64,000 bases of DNA, from the NCBI GenBank assembly GCA_045560765.1, contig JBJKZD010000007.1:141469-205468 (forward strand). The letters run 5' to 3'. Positions 1-8,263 of the stretch are shown piece after piece. The notes beneath the pieces are model-generated. The model was not told the DNA's origin. It worked only from the letters and a program-made list of their open reading frames with translations, and ran no database searches. Numbering within the stretch: the first letter of the stretch is position 1; each line of letters opens with the position of its first letter. Origin of the DNA: UBA9926 sp913064795. GTDB taxonomy: Bacteria; Pseudomonadota; Gammaproteobacteria; Pseudomonadales; Azotimanducaceae. The position numbers were made by a program, and so were the translations under genes.

Positions 1-306
1 TGTTTTGCAACGGCTGAGATTCTGCATTACGAAAACCTAGGGCTCTGTGCGGATGGAGAGGCTGGTCGCATGATTGACGACGGCGAGGTCGCCCTAGGAG
101 GACGCGTCCCTGTGAATGTGAGCGGTGGATTGCTGTCTAAAGGTCACCCCCTGGGGGCGACTGGGATTGCAAATATCTATGAGGTTTGTACCCATTTGCG
201 AGGCGAAGCGGGTGGGCGTCAGGTTGAGGGTGCGCGGATTGGTATGACCCATGTCATTGGACTGGGGTCGGCCTGTGGGATTCACATCCTCGAGAAAGTC
301 GCTTAA
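1..306 (+). CDS. Thiolase (SCP2/acetyl-CoA acetyltransferase type), C-terminal part
   Basis: This is the last ~101 codons of a thiolase that begins outside the window; the reading frame is open from base 1 (starting CFATAEILHYENLG). Thiolases cleave 3-ketoacyl-CoA or condense acyl-CoAs. The C-terminal catalytic motifs are present: the histidine loop NVSGGLLSKGHPLGATG and the cysteine loop GLGSACGIHILEK near the end. The AELL/LEDLG-like start and this Cys loop resemble the SCP-x or lipid-transfer thiolase group more than FadA, but the missing N-terminus prevents a substrate call. It is followed by a strong terminator, so it ends its own transcription unit. Confidence 0.85.
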   Translation, partial: CFATAEILHYENLGLCADGEAGRMIDDGEVALGGRVPVNVSGGLLSKGHPLGATGIANIYEVCTHLRGEAGGRQVEGARIGMTHVIGLGSACGIHILEKVA

Positions 307-326
307 GAGCAGCGTTGGATCGAAAG

Positions 327-351
327 GGCCGGGTATAACCCGGCCTTTTTT
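327..351 (+). terminator. Rho-independent terminator after the thiolase gene
   Basis: An 8-bp perfect stem (GGCCGGGT at 327-334 and ACCCGGCC at 338-345) closes a 3-base ATA loop and is followed directly by six T residues (346-351). It lies 21 bases after the thiolase stop codon and just before the ribosome binding site of the next gene. Confidence 0.9.
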
Positions 352-366
352 GTGTGGGAGGAAATG

Positions 367-852
367 ATGCGGATCGGTGTTGTCAGCGATACCCATAACA
401 ATCTTAAGAACTGTCGGCGCATTGTCGAGATCTTTAACGAGGCCTCCGTAGCGTGCGTGATTCACACTGGAGACATTACCCAGGCGAAAACGCTGGATGT
501 GTTCGCGGACTTAACCATGCCTTTGATGGGTGTCTTTGGTAATAATGATCAGGAAAGGGAGGCGCTCGAGTCTGCGATTGAGCAATACGGGTTCGAATTT
601 CGTGAACCTCCATGGGTGTTGACCTTGGCAGGCCGTTCCATTTGTTTGGTGCACGACCCCCTCGAATTTCCGTCCTCAGAACAGCATTGTTTTGATTTGA
701 GATTGCACGGGCATACCCATCGCTTCTGTGAGGATCGAGTCGCAGGACAGCTGACGTTTAATCCAGGAGAGTGTGCTGGCATGATGCTCGGATTGAATGC
801 CGTTGGCATCGTCGATCTTTCTGCGCTCACAGCCGAGGTGAGGAAATTTTGA
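367..852 (+). CDS. YfcE/MJ0936-type metallophosphoesterase
   Basis: A 161-residue calcineurin-like phosphodiesterase. The metal ligands are visible in order: D8 and H10 in VVSDTHNN, D36 in VIHTGDI, GNND near 58-61, a histidine in CLVHD near 95, and HGHTHR near 115. The length fits the small YfcE class, which hydrolyses phosphodiesters with two bound metals (usually Mn). Two ATGs are adjacent (364 and 367); 367 is chosen because it sits 5 bases after GGAGG (357-361). The stop codon overlaps the TTG start of the next gene, so the two are probably translated together. The physiological substrate is unknown. Confidence 0.85.
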   Translation: MRIGVVSDTHNNLKNCRRIVEIFNEASVACVIHTGDITQAKTLDVFADLTMPLMGVFGNNDQEREALESAIEQYGFEFREPPWVLTLAGRSICLVHDPLEFPSSEQHCFDLRLHGHTHRFCEDRVAGQLTFNPGECAGMMLGLNAVGIVDLSALTAEVRKF

Positions 853-1418
853 GCGAAAAATTACAACCAGCCTATGGACTCTTGTCAGAGCTTTCTCTTG
901 TAGACACAGGTTCGCCGCCGCCCATCGATCAGTGGAGTCCAGAGCGACGATACCCAATTGATATGGTCATCAATGAAAACGGCGATTGGTTTTACCAAGG
1001 ATCGGTGATCTCGAGGCCGCGCCTGGTCCGCTTGTTTGCAAGCGTGCTGAAGCGGATTGATGCGCATTATTACCTCGTGACGCCAAGTGAAGCCTGCCAG
1101 ATTGATGTGGTGGACGCGCCCTTCATAGGGATCGGTTTAACGAGAAGTGGTTCAGGGATTGAGCAGGCTTTAGTACTGCTGACAAATGTGGGGGATAAAG
1201 TCGAAATCGGTATCGAGCATCCTTTGCTTTTCCGTGAAAGAGCAGGGGTGCTCATCCCTTACGTACAAGTTCGACCAGGGCTAGACGCTAAATTGAATCG
1301 AAATACCTACTACGACCTGATGCAGTCTCTGATCGAGTCAGAAACGGCGCCCGGGTTATTTGGTATTTGGAGCAAGGGTCAGTATTTCGAGGTATCCACC
1401 CCAGATGTTGGTTGTTGA
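849..1418 (+). CDS. DUF1285 family protein
   Basis: A 189-residue cytoplasmic protein recognisable as DUF1285 from the PPPIDQWSPE segment, the YPIDMVINENGDWFYQGSVI block and the RPRLVRLFASVLKR segment near the N-terminus. No catalytic motif is visible and the family has no firmly assigned role. The start is a TTG (849-851) whose last bases overlap the TGA of the preceding phosphodiesterase gene; GAGGAAA lies just upstream at 840-846. No ATG precedes the conserved region in a sensible position. The next gene overlaps its 3' end by 14 bases, so the three genes look like one operon. Confidence 0.75.
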   Translation: MSEKLQPAYGLLSELSLVDTGSPPPIDQWSPERRYPIDMVINENGDWFYQGSVISRPRLVRLFASVLKRIDAHYYLVTPSEACQIDVVDAPFIGIGLTRSGSGIEQALVLLTNVGDKVEIGIEHPLLFRERAGVLIPYVQVRPGLDAKLNRNTYYDLMQSLIESETAPGLFGIWSKGQYFEVSTPDVGC

Positions 1419-1983
1419 GCCGCCGTCCAAACAGGCGCTTATAAGACTATTGCGCGACTTGGTCGAAGGCCAGCAAGATCGAAGAACAGTGTTTAGCTGG
1501 CAGCAAGCGCTGCTCGCCCAATATGGATGGCAGATTCCTTTGTCGGTTTCAGAAGGCTACTGGTATTTTTACAGCCTTGGATCGTTGCTCGATACGACCT
1601 ATCACGGCGGGCCGCTGATACGAGAACAAGATTTGTTGGAATACCGCAGCGACCTCGAAGGCGTGGAGTGCAGACAGCGGATTGGTGAGGTCAGTCGTTA
1701 CCGAGCGCACCAGAGACCTGGTCAAGAACTGATGTGGCCACTCTTTGAGTGCGCACGGGTGGGCAAAGACCTGAACAGACTAGGGTTTAAATCTGTGCGG
1801 GGTGTCTTCGAAAAAAGAGAGGCAGTGGTCGAGCAGCTCACGGTCCGTTTTCGGGGTCAACACTTCTTGGTGCTGACGCATCCAGACGACCCCGAAGGGA
1901 AAATCTATGTTCTAGGCGAGATGCGCAAGCAAGCCGAGTTGCTTGAGTTGGTTGAAAGGCTCGGTCTTAGACAGCAGGGGTGA
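1405..1983 (+). CDS. Hypothetical protein, 193 residues
   Basis: I do not recognise this family. The chosen ATG at 1405 overlaps the end of the DUF1285 gene by 14 bases; an in-frame ATG-less extension back to 1360 would overlap more. The protein is soluble, rich in Arg, Gln and Glu, with aromatic patches (EGYWYFYSLGSLLD) and a C-terminal segment FRGQHFLVLTHPDDPEGKIY that looks like a beta-hairpin core followed by a helix. No signal peptide or transmembrane segment is visible. The overlap implies co-translation with the DUF1285 gene. It converges on the ETF-QO gene 29 bases downstream. Confidence 0.6.
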   Translation: MLVVEPPSKQALIRLLRDLVEGQQDRRTVFSWQQALLAQYGWQIPLSVSEGYWYFYSLGSLLDTTYHGGPLIREQDLLEYRSDLEGVECRQRIGEVSRYRAHQRPGQELMWPLFECARVGKDLNRLGFKSVRGVFEKREAVVEQLTVRFRGQHFLVLTHPDDPEGKIYVLGEMRKQAELLELVERLGLRQQG

Positions 1984-2012
1984 TGCTTTGGCCTACGGCG
2001 CGTTAGAGCAGC

Positions 2013-3671
2013 TTACATATTGCCATAATTCGGTCCGCCCATGCCCTCGGGAACAACCCAGTTGATGTTTTGAGAAGGATCTTTGATGTCGCAAGTTTTG
2101 CAATGGATACAATTTTGCGCATTGATTTGAAATCTTGGTCCTTCCGCCTCTTCAACAATCTCGTAGACGCCAGCTGGACAATAGCGTTGGGCGGGCTCGT
2201 CATACTTGGGTAGATTCACTGCAATTGGAATACTGGCATCTTTGAGGGTCAGGTGGCAGGGCTGGTCCTCCTCATGCGACGTGCTGGTCAAGAAAACGCT
2301 GCTGAGCTTATCAAACGTTATGACGCCATCGGGTTTGGGATAATTGGGTCGTTTACAGGCTGACTGGTCCTTCAGCTTGGCGTAGTCAGGCTTGGGGTCG
2401 GTCCAAGTAAAAGGGAGCTTGCCCCTGAAAATGTACTGATCAACCCAGGCGAACATGGCACCGACCAACATTCCAAATTTGTGTTGAGCGGGCATGATGT
2501 TGCGCGCTGTATGCAATTCCTTATAGAGCCAAGAGGCCTCATAGAGTTCGGTGTATCGAGTCAGTGCTTCTCGACCTTCTGATCCATTGGACAGTGCCTC
2601 GAAAACAGCTTCCGCGGCAAGCATGCCTGATTTCATTGCTGTATGAGTCCCTTTTTGCTTTAGGTTGTTTAAAAAGCCAGCATCGTCTCCAACAAGAAGT
2701 CCACCAGGAACAATCAACTTTGGCAGCGCTTGAAAGCCACCTTTGACCACGGCTCGGGCGCCGTAGGCGACGCGTTTACCACCTTCAAGTGTTTTTCTGA
2801 TTATTTTGTGTTGTTTGAAGCGTTGGAACTCATCAAAAGGGGATAGATGCGGATTGCTATAGCCCAGGTCAACAATGAGGCCGATGGCAACTTGATTATT
2901 TTCAAGGTGGTAGAGGTAGGAGCCCCCGAGGGTTCCTCCCGGACCAAAATCGAGGGGCCATCCTACGGTATGCACGACTTTCCCTGCTTGATGTTGGCTC
3001 GGGTCGACATCCCAGACTTCCTTGAACCCGATACCATAGTGCTGAGTATCCGAGTTTGCATCGAGTTCGAATTTTGCAATCAGCTGTTTGCCAAGATGGC
3101 CTCGGCAGCCTTCGGCGAAGAGGGTGTACCGGCCGTGCAGCTCATAACCGGGAACGAAGCTTCCCTTTTGCTCGCCGTTTGCATCAACACCCATATCCCC
3201 GGTTGCAATGCCTTTCACTGAGCCATCTTCATGATAAAGAATTTCGCTGGCCGCGAAGCCGGGGAAAATGTTTACTCCAAGTGCTTCCGCCTGTTCTCCG
3301 AGCCATCGGCATAGATTTGCGAGACTCGTAGCATAGTTGCCCTCGTTGTGCAGGGCAGTAGGGATGAACAAAGAGGGTAGACGCATTCCCTGATGGTCAT
3401 CAGCCAACAAATAGACGTCGTCGGCTGTGACCGGATTTGTGAGCGGTGCACCCATCTCTTTCCAGTCGGGAAACAACTCATTGAGCGCGGTAGGTTCTAC
3501 AACAGCGCCTGATAAAATGTGCGCGCCAATCTCTGAGCCCTTTTCAACTAAGCACACTGAAAGCTCGCGATCCGCCGCGATGGCGAGTTGAGAAAATTTG
3601 ATTGCGGCGCTCAGGCCAGCGGGCCCGCCGCCTACAATCACGACGTCAAATTCCATTGATTCGCGTTCCAT
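2013..3671 (-). CDS. Electron transfer flavoprotein-ubiquinone oxidoreductase (ETF-QO)
   Basis: A 552-residue membrane-associated flavoprotein that passes electrons from reduced ETF to ubiquinone in acyl-CoA and amino acid oxidation. The N-terminal FAD Rossmann motif is VIVGGGPAGLSAAIK. The C-terminal [4Fe-4S] site has the family pattern CPAGVYE...NCIHCKTCDIKDP, and the protein ends in the characteristic WVVPEGMGGPNYGNM. Full length for the family. The start at 3671 has a GGAG about 10 bases upstream; a second Met at residue 6 is possible. It is divergent from etfB-etfA with 290 bases between them, which fits joint regulation of the ETF pathway. Confidence 0.95.
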   Translation of the reverse strand: MERESMEFDVVIVGGGPAGLSAAIKFSQLAIAADRELSVCLVEKGSEIGAHILSGAVVEPTALNELFPDWKEMGAPLTNPVTADDVYLLADDHQGMRLPSLFIPTALHNEGNYATSLANLCRWLGEQAEALGVNIFPGFAASEILYHEDGSVKGIATGDMGVDANGEQKGSFVPGYELHGRYTLFAEGCRGHLGKQLIAKFELDANSDTQHYGIGFKEVWDVDPSQHQAGKVVHTVGWPLDFGPGGTLGGSYLYHLENNQVAIGLIVDLGYSNPHLSPFDEFQRFKQHKIIRKTLEGGKRVAYGARAVVKGGFQALPKLIVPGGLLVGDDAGFLNNLKQKGTHTAMKSGMLAAEAVFEALSNGSEGREALTRYTELYEASWLYKELHTARNIMPAQHKFGMLVGAMFAWVDQYIFRGKLPFTWTDPKPDYAKLKDQSACKRPNYPKPDGVITFDKLSSVFLTSTSHEEDQPCHLTLKDASIPIAVNLPKYDEPAQRYCPAGVYEIVEEAEGPRFQINAQNCIHCKTCDIKDPSQNINWVVPEGMGGPNYGNM

Positions 3672-3961
3672 GGGTCGTTTCTCCGATTGGGGGCATTGTG
3701 ATGGGCGCTATTGTAAGAAAAGTCGCGAGGGAAGGGAAATCAAGGCGTCATCAAAAAGCATCGATCAATGACGGTGATTGTGAGTGATAAAGCCCAAGTC
3801 GCAGTAAAAACAGTGGGTTGAGTCGTTTTGACGGTCTGTTCAGCGGATCAGTGAGCTTGTAAAAATGATGTTAAAACGGCAGAATACGCCCCTCAAAAAT
3901 ACGCCAGAAGCTCGTGGATCGAGGTGCTGGGTCAAATTTTTTCACAAAGCAGAGGATGTCC

Positions 3962-4714
3962 ATGAAAATTCTGGTTACAGCCAAGCGCGTGGTCGATTAC
4001 AACGTCAATATTCGAGTTTTGGCAGATCAATCCGGCGTGGATCTTAACAACGTTAAAATGTCGGTAAATCCTTTTGACGAGATAGCGATTGAGGAAGCAG
4101 TACGGCTCAAAGAGGCGGGCAAGGCTGAGGAAGTGGTTGTCGTGTCGGTTGGTGCGACGCAATGCCAAGAACAGCTCAGAACAGCGCTGGCCCTGGGTGC
4201 AGACCGGGGAATCTTGGTGGAAACCGACGAGGACATGCAGCCTCTGGCGATTGCTAAAGTGCTAAAAGCGGTGATCGATAAGGAATCTCCCAAGCTCGTT
4301 ATCACTGGAAAACAAGCGATCGACGGGGATAACTCACAGACGGGCCAAATGCTGGCTGCTCTTGCAGGACTTTCTCAAGCAACCTTCGCATCCGAGATAG
4401 AGCTCGAGGAAGACTCGGCGACAGTAACCCGGGAGATCGATGGCGGATTAGAAACGATTTCAGTGACGCTGCCTGCGGTTGTGACAACCGACTTGAGACT
4501 CAATGAGCCAAGATATGCTTCTTTACCGAATATTATGAAGGCAAAGAAAAAGCCCATCGATGTAATGAGCCCAGCCGATCTTGGGGTGGATGTGGCCCCT
4601 CGAGTGAAGACTCTAAAAGTTGAGCCCCCAGCAGGCCGAGCTGCGGGCATCAAAGTTGAATCCGTTGAAGAACTGGTTGATAAATTGCGAAATGAAGCGA
4701 AGGTGATCTCATGA
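3962..4714 (+). CDS. etfB: Electron transfer flavoprotein beta subunit
   Basis: A 250-residue beta subunit starting MKILVTAKRVVDYNVNI. It binds AMP and forms the ETF heterodimer with EtfA. The family signature is seen around residues 35-60 (VNPFDEIAIEEAVRLKE) and at TGKQAIDGDNSQTGQMLA, and LPAVVTTDLRLNEPRY is present further on. The start at 3962 is preceded by AGAGGA (3951-3956); the reading frame is open further upstream but that part is not conserved. The stop overlaps the etfA start (ATGA), so the subunits are translationally coupled. I did not find a convincing sigma-70 promoter in the 3672-3961 divergent region. Confidence 0.95.
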   Translation: MKILVTAKRVVDYNVNIRVLADQSGVDLNNVKMSVNPFDEIAIEEAVRLKEAGKAEEVVVVSVGATQCQEQLRTALALGADRGILVETDEDMQPLAIAKVLKAVIDKESPKLVITGKQAIDGDNSQTGQMLAALAGLSQATFASEIELEEDSATVTREIDGGLETISVTLPAVVTTDLRLNEPRYASLPNIMKAKKKPIDVMSPADLGVDVAPRVKTLKVEPPAGRAAGIKVESVEELVDKLRNEAKVIS

Positions 4715-5640
4715 GTCTTTTAGTTGTTGCTGAACACGATCAAAACACGATCAAGGTACCCACCCGGGTAGCGGTTGCTGCTGCCCAAGCCATTGGCGGT
4801 GAGATCCACCTATTGGTGGCAGGAGAGGGATGTCAGGGCGCAATCGATGCTGCTGCACAGATTGAAGGGGTGTCAAAGGTTCTGGCGGTTGATCACGCCA
4901 ATTACGGACACGCATTAGCTGAAGAAATGTCTGCTTTGATCGTTTCATTAGCGGAAGGGTATACCCACATTTTGACTGCAACGACAACCTCGGGCAAAAA
5001 CTACATGCCGCGGGTCGCGGCGCTCCTGGATGTCGCGCAGATTTCAGACATTATGGCTGTGGAATCGGCAGATACGTTTCAACGTCCGATTTACGCCGGT
5101 AATGCGATCGCAACGGTCCAGAGTTCAGACGCAGTAAAGGTACTAACTGTTCGGGGGACAGCATTTGACCCGGTCAGTGCTGAAGGCGGTAGTGCGAGCA
5201 TTGAAGTGCGAGAAGGGCCAGCGACCGCTGGGCTCTCGTCCTGGGTGCGTGAAGATGTTGTTGTCTTAGAACGTCCAGAACTGACCGCCGCGAGCATTAT
5301 TGTTTCAGGCGGACGGGGTATGCAAAATGGCGAAAACTTTGCAATGCTCGAGAGCGTCGCTGACAAGCTAGGCGCGGCTATTGGCGCCTCTCGAGCCGCT
5401 GTGGATGCAGGCTTCGTGCCCAATGATATGCAGGTGGGGCAAACCGGAAAGATCGTCGCGCCCGATCTCTACATCGCCGTAGGTATAAGCGGAGCGATTC
5501 AACATTTAGCGGGTATGAAAGACAGCAAAGTGATTGTGGCGATCAATAAAGATGAAGATGCACCGATCTTTCAAGTGGCAGATTATGGACTGGTTGCGGA
5601 CTTGTTTAAGGCCGTGCCAGAGTTGGACGGTCAGCTTTAA
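4711..5640 (+). CDS. etfA: Electron transfer flavoprotein alpha subunit
   Basis: A 309-residue alpha subunit that holds the FAD of ETF. The C-terminal FAD-binding domain is typical: SGGRGMQNGENF, then GFVPNDMQVGQTGKIVAPDLYIAVGISGAIQH and IVAINKDEDAPIF. The start overlaps the etfB stop codon by four bases. Length is standard for the family. A strong terminator lies 46 bases after the stop, so etfBA is a two-gene operon. Confidence 0.95.
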   Translation: MSLLVVAEHDQNTIKVPTRVAVAAAQAIGGEIHLLVAGEGCQGAIDAAAQIEGVSKVLAVDHANYGHALAEEMSALIVSLAEGYTHILTATTTSGKNYMPRVAALLDVAQISDIMAVESADTFQRPIYAGNAIATVQSSDAVKVLTVRGTAFDPVSAEGGSASIEVREGPATAGLSSWVREDVVVLERPELTAASIIVSGGRGMQNGENFAMLESVADKLGAAIGASRAAVDAGFVPNDMQVGQTGKIVAPDLYIAVGISGAIQHLAGMKDSKVIVAINKDEDAPIFQVADYGLVADLFKAVPELDGQL

Positions 5641-5685
5641 AACCCTCAACACGTCTGTGGTGCCAGAGAGCACTTAAGGTCGATT

Positions 5686-5715
5686 CAAAGCCTCCCGTTG
5701 GAGGCTTTGTTTTTT
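5686..5715 (+). terminator. Rho-independent terminator after etfA
   Basis: CAAAGCCTC at 5686-5694 pairs with GAGGCTTTG at 5701-5709 (with one more C-G pair inside) around a short CGTT loop, followed by six T residues (5710-5715). Confidence 0.9.
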
Positions 5716-6228
5716 CTGGCGCTGAGGTTCTCGAGCGCTGAAGTTTTGAGGTTTCAGTGTTTTTAAAATAGCCAATCTCTAAAGCCAGAATGCGATCAAG
5801 TTCTCACATGACAACGGCCTTAACCTATAAACCTTCAATCCATAAACCTGCAATCTATAAATCCTCAATCGATAAAGCCTGTCTTTTATTGAGGCTTTGA
5901 TTTTAAAAGTGCCTAATGGGTAAGCCATCGAGTGTTAGAACGAAGGTCCAAAGTAGACAAACGCCAGTAGGCTGTACTGATCCCGGCGTTTTTTAGTGGC
6001 CAACAAGCAGGTTCAGCGAGGCTCAGTGGGTAATGTCGAATTTCCGCAAAGTTTTGAGGCTGGGCCAACCTTGATGCGGCGCATCGCAGAAGGAAACGTG
6101 CAGACGCCTCATTCCGAAAACTCCGTAGACTGGTACTGTAATTCTGTACGGGCGTAAGGCAACCAAGAGGCGTTTTAAGGGCGCTCTGTCGCCTCGCCTT
6201 GCGAATTGGCCTATCGGCTATCCTTGAA
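5716..6228. other. Non-coding stretch between etfA and cysK
   Basis: No supported gene. It holds the 15-bp tandem array at 5826-5885. Inside and just after the array, AAAGCCT (5874-5880) can pair with AGGCTTT (5892-5898), followed by GATTTT; this echoes the stem sequence of the etfA terminator (AAAGCCTC/GAGGCTTT) and may be a decayed copy. Nothing recognisable was found from 5900 to 6228. Confidence 0.5.
5826..5885. repeat. 15-bp degenerate tandem repeat, about 4 units
   Basis: Units TATAAACCTTCAATC (5826-5840), CATAAACCTGCAATC (5841-5855), TATAAATCCTCAATC (5856-5870) and a diverged GATAAAGCCTGTCTT (5871-5885) follow each other without gaps. The period is exactly 15. Confidence 0.85.
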
Positions 6229-7185
6229 TCAGGATTGCTCTGCTAGCCATTCATCGTCACTGTCGGCGGTGAGATGCTCGAACAGAACAGTCGATAAGTA
6301 ACGCTCTCCAGTGTCTGGCAGCATCACACAGAAGGTGCTGCCCTGGGGTGCTGCCTGGGCAACTTTGAGCGCGCCGGCCATGGTTGCGCCACAAGAGATT
6401 CCGCAGAAAATGCCTTCCTCCGCGGCGAGACGCCGAGCTGTTTCAAGGGATTCGTCATCTGAGACAAGGATGAGCTCGTCAGCGATGCTTTGGTCGAGCA
6501 CTTCGGGGATGAAGTCTGGTGTCCAGCCCTGAATTTTATGCGGCGTCCAAGATGCACCAGAGAGCAAGGCGGCTTCTTGGGGTTCAACACCTATGACTTT
6601 CAGATTGGGTCGAGCCGCCTTTAGGACCTGCCCAGTGCCTGTCATGGTTCCACCTGTGCCCCAGCCACTGACAAAATAGTCGAGTTCATGGCCCGCGAAA
6701 TCGCGCAAGATTTCGGGTCCTGTGGTGTTGCGGTGATAGGCTGGGTTAGCGGGGTTCTCAAATTGCCGCGCGAGGAACCAGCCGTGTTCCGCAGCTAGGG
6801 CTTCGGCCCGGGCAACCATGCCAGATCCTCGCTCGGCTGCCGGCGTTAAAATAACGCGCGCTCCCAGGGCTTTCATGATTTTTCGACGTTCAATTGAAAA
6901 TGTCTCAACCATTGTCGCGACAAACGGATAGCCCTTCGCTGCGCAGACCATGGCTAAGGCAATTCCAGTGTTGCCGGAGGTTGCTTCGATGACGGTCTGA
7001 CCTGGCGTCAAAGTGCCTTGTCGTTCCGCATCCTCAATAATGGCAATCGCCAAGCGATCTTTCACAGATGCCATGGGGTTGAAGGCTTCAATTTTGGCAT
7101 AAATGGTTTGGCCTTTCGGCGCCATCCGATTGAGTCGTACTACGGGGGTATTACCAATCGTCTCTAAAATTGAGTGATGAAGCAT
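6229..7185 (-). CDS. cysK: Cysteine synthase (O-acetylserine sulfhydrylase)
   Basis: A 318-residue PLP enzyme that makes cysteine from O-acetylserine and sulfide. The PLP lysine is in NPMASVKDR (about residue 42), the substrate loop is EATSGNTGIALA, and the phosphate-binding glycine loop is SGWGTGGTMTGTG. The C-terminal segment GISCGATMAGALK and LPDTGERYLST are typical of CysK/CysM. CysK is preferred on overall pattern. One difference from common CysK is METF in place of PETMS after the substrate loop (VETFSIERRK). The start has GGAG about ten bases upstream. It is third in a same-strand row after lysR and pyrB. Confidence 0.9.
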   Translation of the reverse strand: MLHHSILETIGNTPVVRLNRMAPKGQTIYAKIEAFNPMASVKDRLAIAIIEDAERQGTLTPGQTVIEATSGNTGIALAMVCAAKGYPFVATMVETFSIERRKIMKALGARVILTPAAERGSGMVARAEALAAEHGWFLARQFENPANPAYHRNTTGPEILRDFAGHELDYFVSGWGTGGTMTGTGQVLKAARPNLKVIGVEPQEAALLSGASWTPHKIQGWTPDFIPEVLDQSIADELILVSDDESLETARRLAAEEGIFCGISCGATMAGALKVAQAAPQGSTFCVMLPDTGERYLSTVLFEHLTADSDDEWLAEQS

Positions 7186-7240
7186 GATAGGGGTCTCCAG
7201 TTTTTGAATGGGTTGCGGAAAAGTATTTAGCGTCGAGAAC

Positions 7241-8254
7241 TTAGAATCTTCGTGATGTGTACCAGTTTACGTTTCGGCTGGTCGCATCGATCTGCTCGAC
7301 AACATCTAAAATCATCGCAAACAGCGCCATTCGGATTAGAACGCCGTTGTCTGTCTGACGAAATATGGCAAGATTTGGATTGTCGTTTAAGTCATTATCA
7401 AGTTCGTTAGCATCCTCGCGTGAATCTCGAGGCAGCGGATGCATGATCACAGTATTCGGCTCACAGAATTCGGTATAGATCTCTTGGTTGAGGCGAAAAA
7501 GACCCTTGTATTTTTGGGCTTCGTCTTTCGACTCAAAGCGTTCTTCTTGGGTTCGCGTAACGTAAACAATATCTGCATGTTGGATACCCGACTGTAAGGC
7601 ATGCGATTCTGTAACGGTGTGGCCTTTGTTCTCGAGGGCAACAATGTATTCCCCGGGTAGCTTCAAGGCCTCGGGTGAGATCAGTGTCAGCTGGATATTT
7701 TGATAAGCCATCAAGAGTTTACACAGTGAGTGAACCGCCCGACCAAATCGCAGATCCCCCACCAGAGCGATGCGCATACCATCGATGATCTTACCTTGAT
7801 GTCCGAGTTCCCGACTAATGGTGTAAAGATCAAGTAGGGCTTGACTCGGGTGTTCATTCGCTCCATCCCCGCCGTTGATCACCGGCACGCGGCTGGCTGC
7901 GGCGAATTCAGAGACTGATCCACTTTTCTCATGTCGCATTACGATCAGATCACTGTAACCTGAGAGCACCCTAGCAGTGTCGTAGAAAGATTCTCCCTTG
8001 GCGAGGGCTGACGCTTTGATACCGGTTGTTTCTCGAACTTCTCCCCCTAGCAAGTTCCAGGCGCAGCCAAAACTGACCCGAGTTCGGGTGCTGGGCTCAA
8101 AAAACATATTGCCAAGGATTGCACCCTCTAAAACACGGGTCACGCGTTCGCGACGCGCGTAAGGCGCCATGGAGTCGGCAACGTCAAAGATTCGCGCGAT
8201 GTCCTCGCGTGAAAATTGTTCAACACCGAGAATGTGGCTGCCAACGAAATTCAT
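7241..8254 (-). CDS. pyrB: Aspartate carbamoyltransferase catalytic subunit
   Basis: A 337-residue ATCase that forms carbamoyl-aspartate in pyrimidine synthesis. Catalytic motifs are intact: FFEPSTRTRVSF (carbamoyl phosphate), the S80/K84-loop equivalent ASALAKGESF, VMRH, EHPSQALLDLYTI, GDLRFGRAVHS, YVTRTQEER and MHPLPRD. It aligns with the E. coli PyrB type, with about 25 extra residues mostly at the C-terminus (VNWYTSRRF). No pyrI gene is next to it. It starts 9 bases after the lysR stop, so both are probably on one transcript, which is an unusual partner for pyrB. Confidence 0.92.
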   Translation of the reverse strand: MNFVGSHILGVEQFSREDIARIFDVADSMAPYARRERVTRVLEGAILGNMFFEPSTRTRVSFGCAWNLLGGEVRETTGIKASALAKGESFYDTARVLSGYSDLIVMRHEKSGSVSEFAAASRVPVINGGDGANEHPSQALLDLYTISRELGHQGKIIDGMRIALVGDLRFGRAVHSLCKLLMAYQNIQLTLISPEALKLPGEYIVALENKGHTVTESHALQSGIQHADIVYVTRTQEERFESKDEAQKYKGLFRLNQEIYTEFCEPNTVIMHPLPRDSREDANELDNDLNDNPNLAIFRQTDNGVLIRMALFAMILDVVEQIDATSRNVNWYTSRRF

Positions 8255-8263
8255 AAAACGGAG

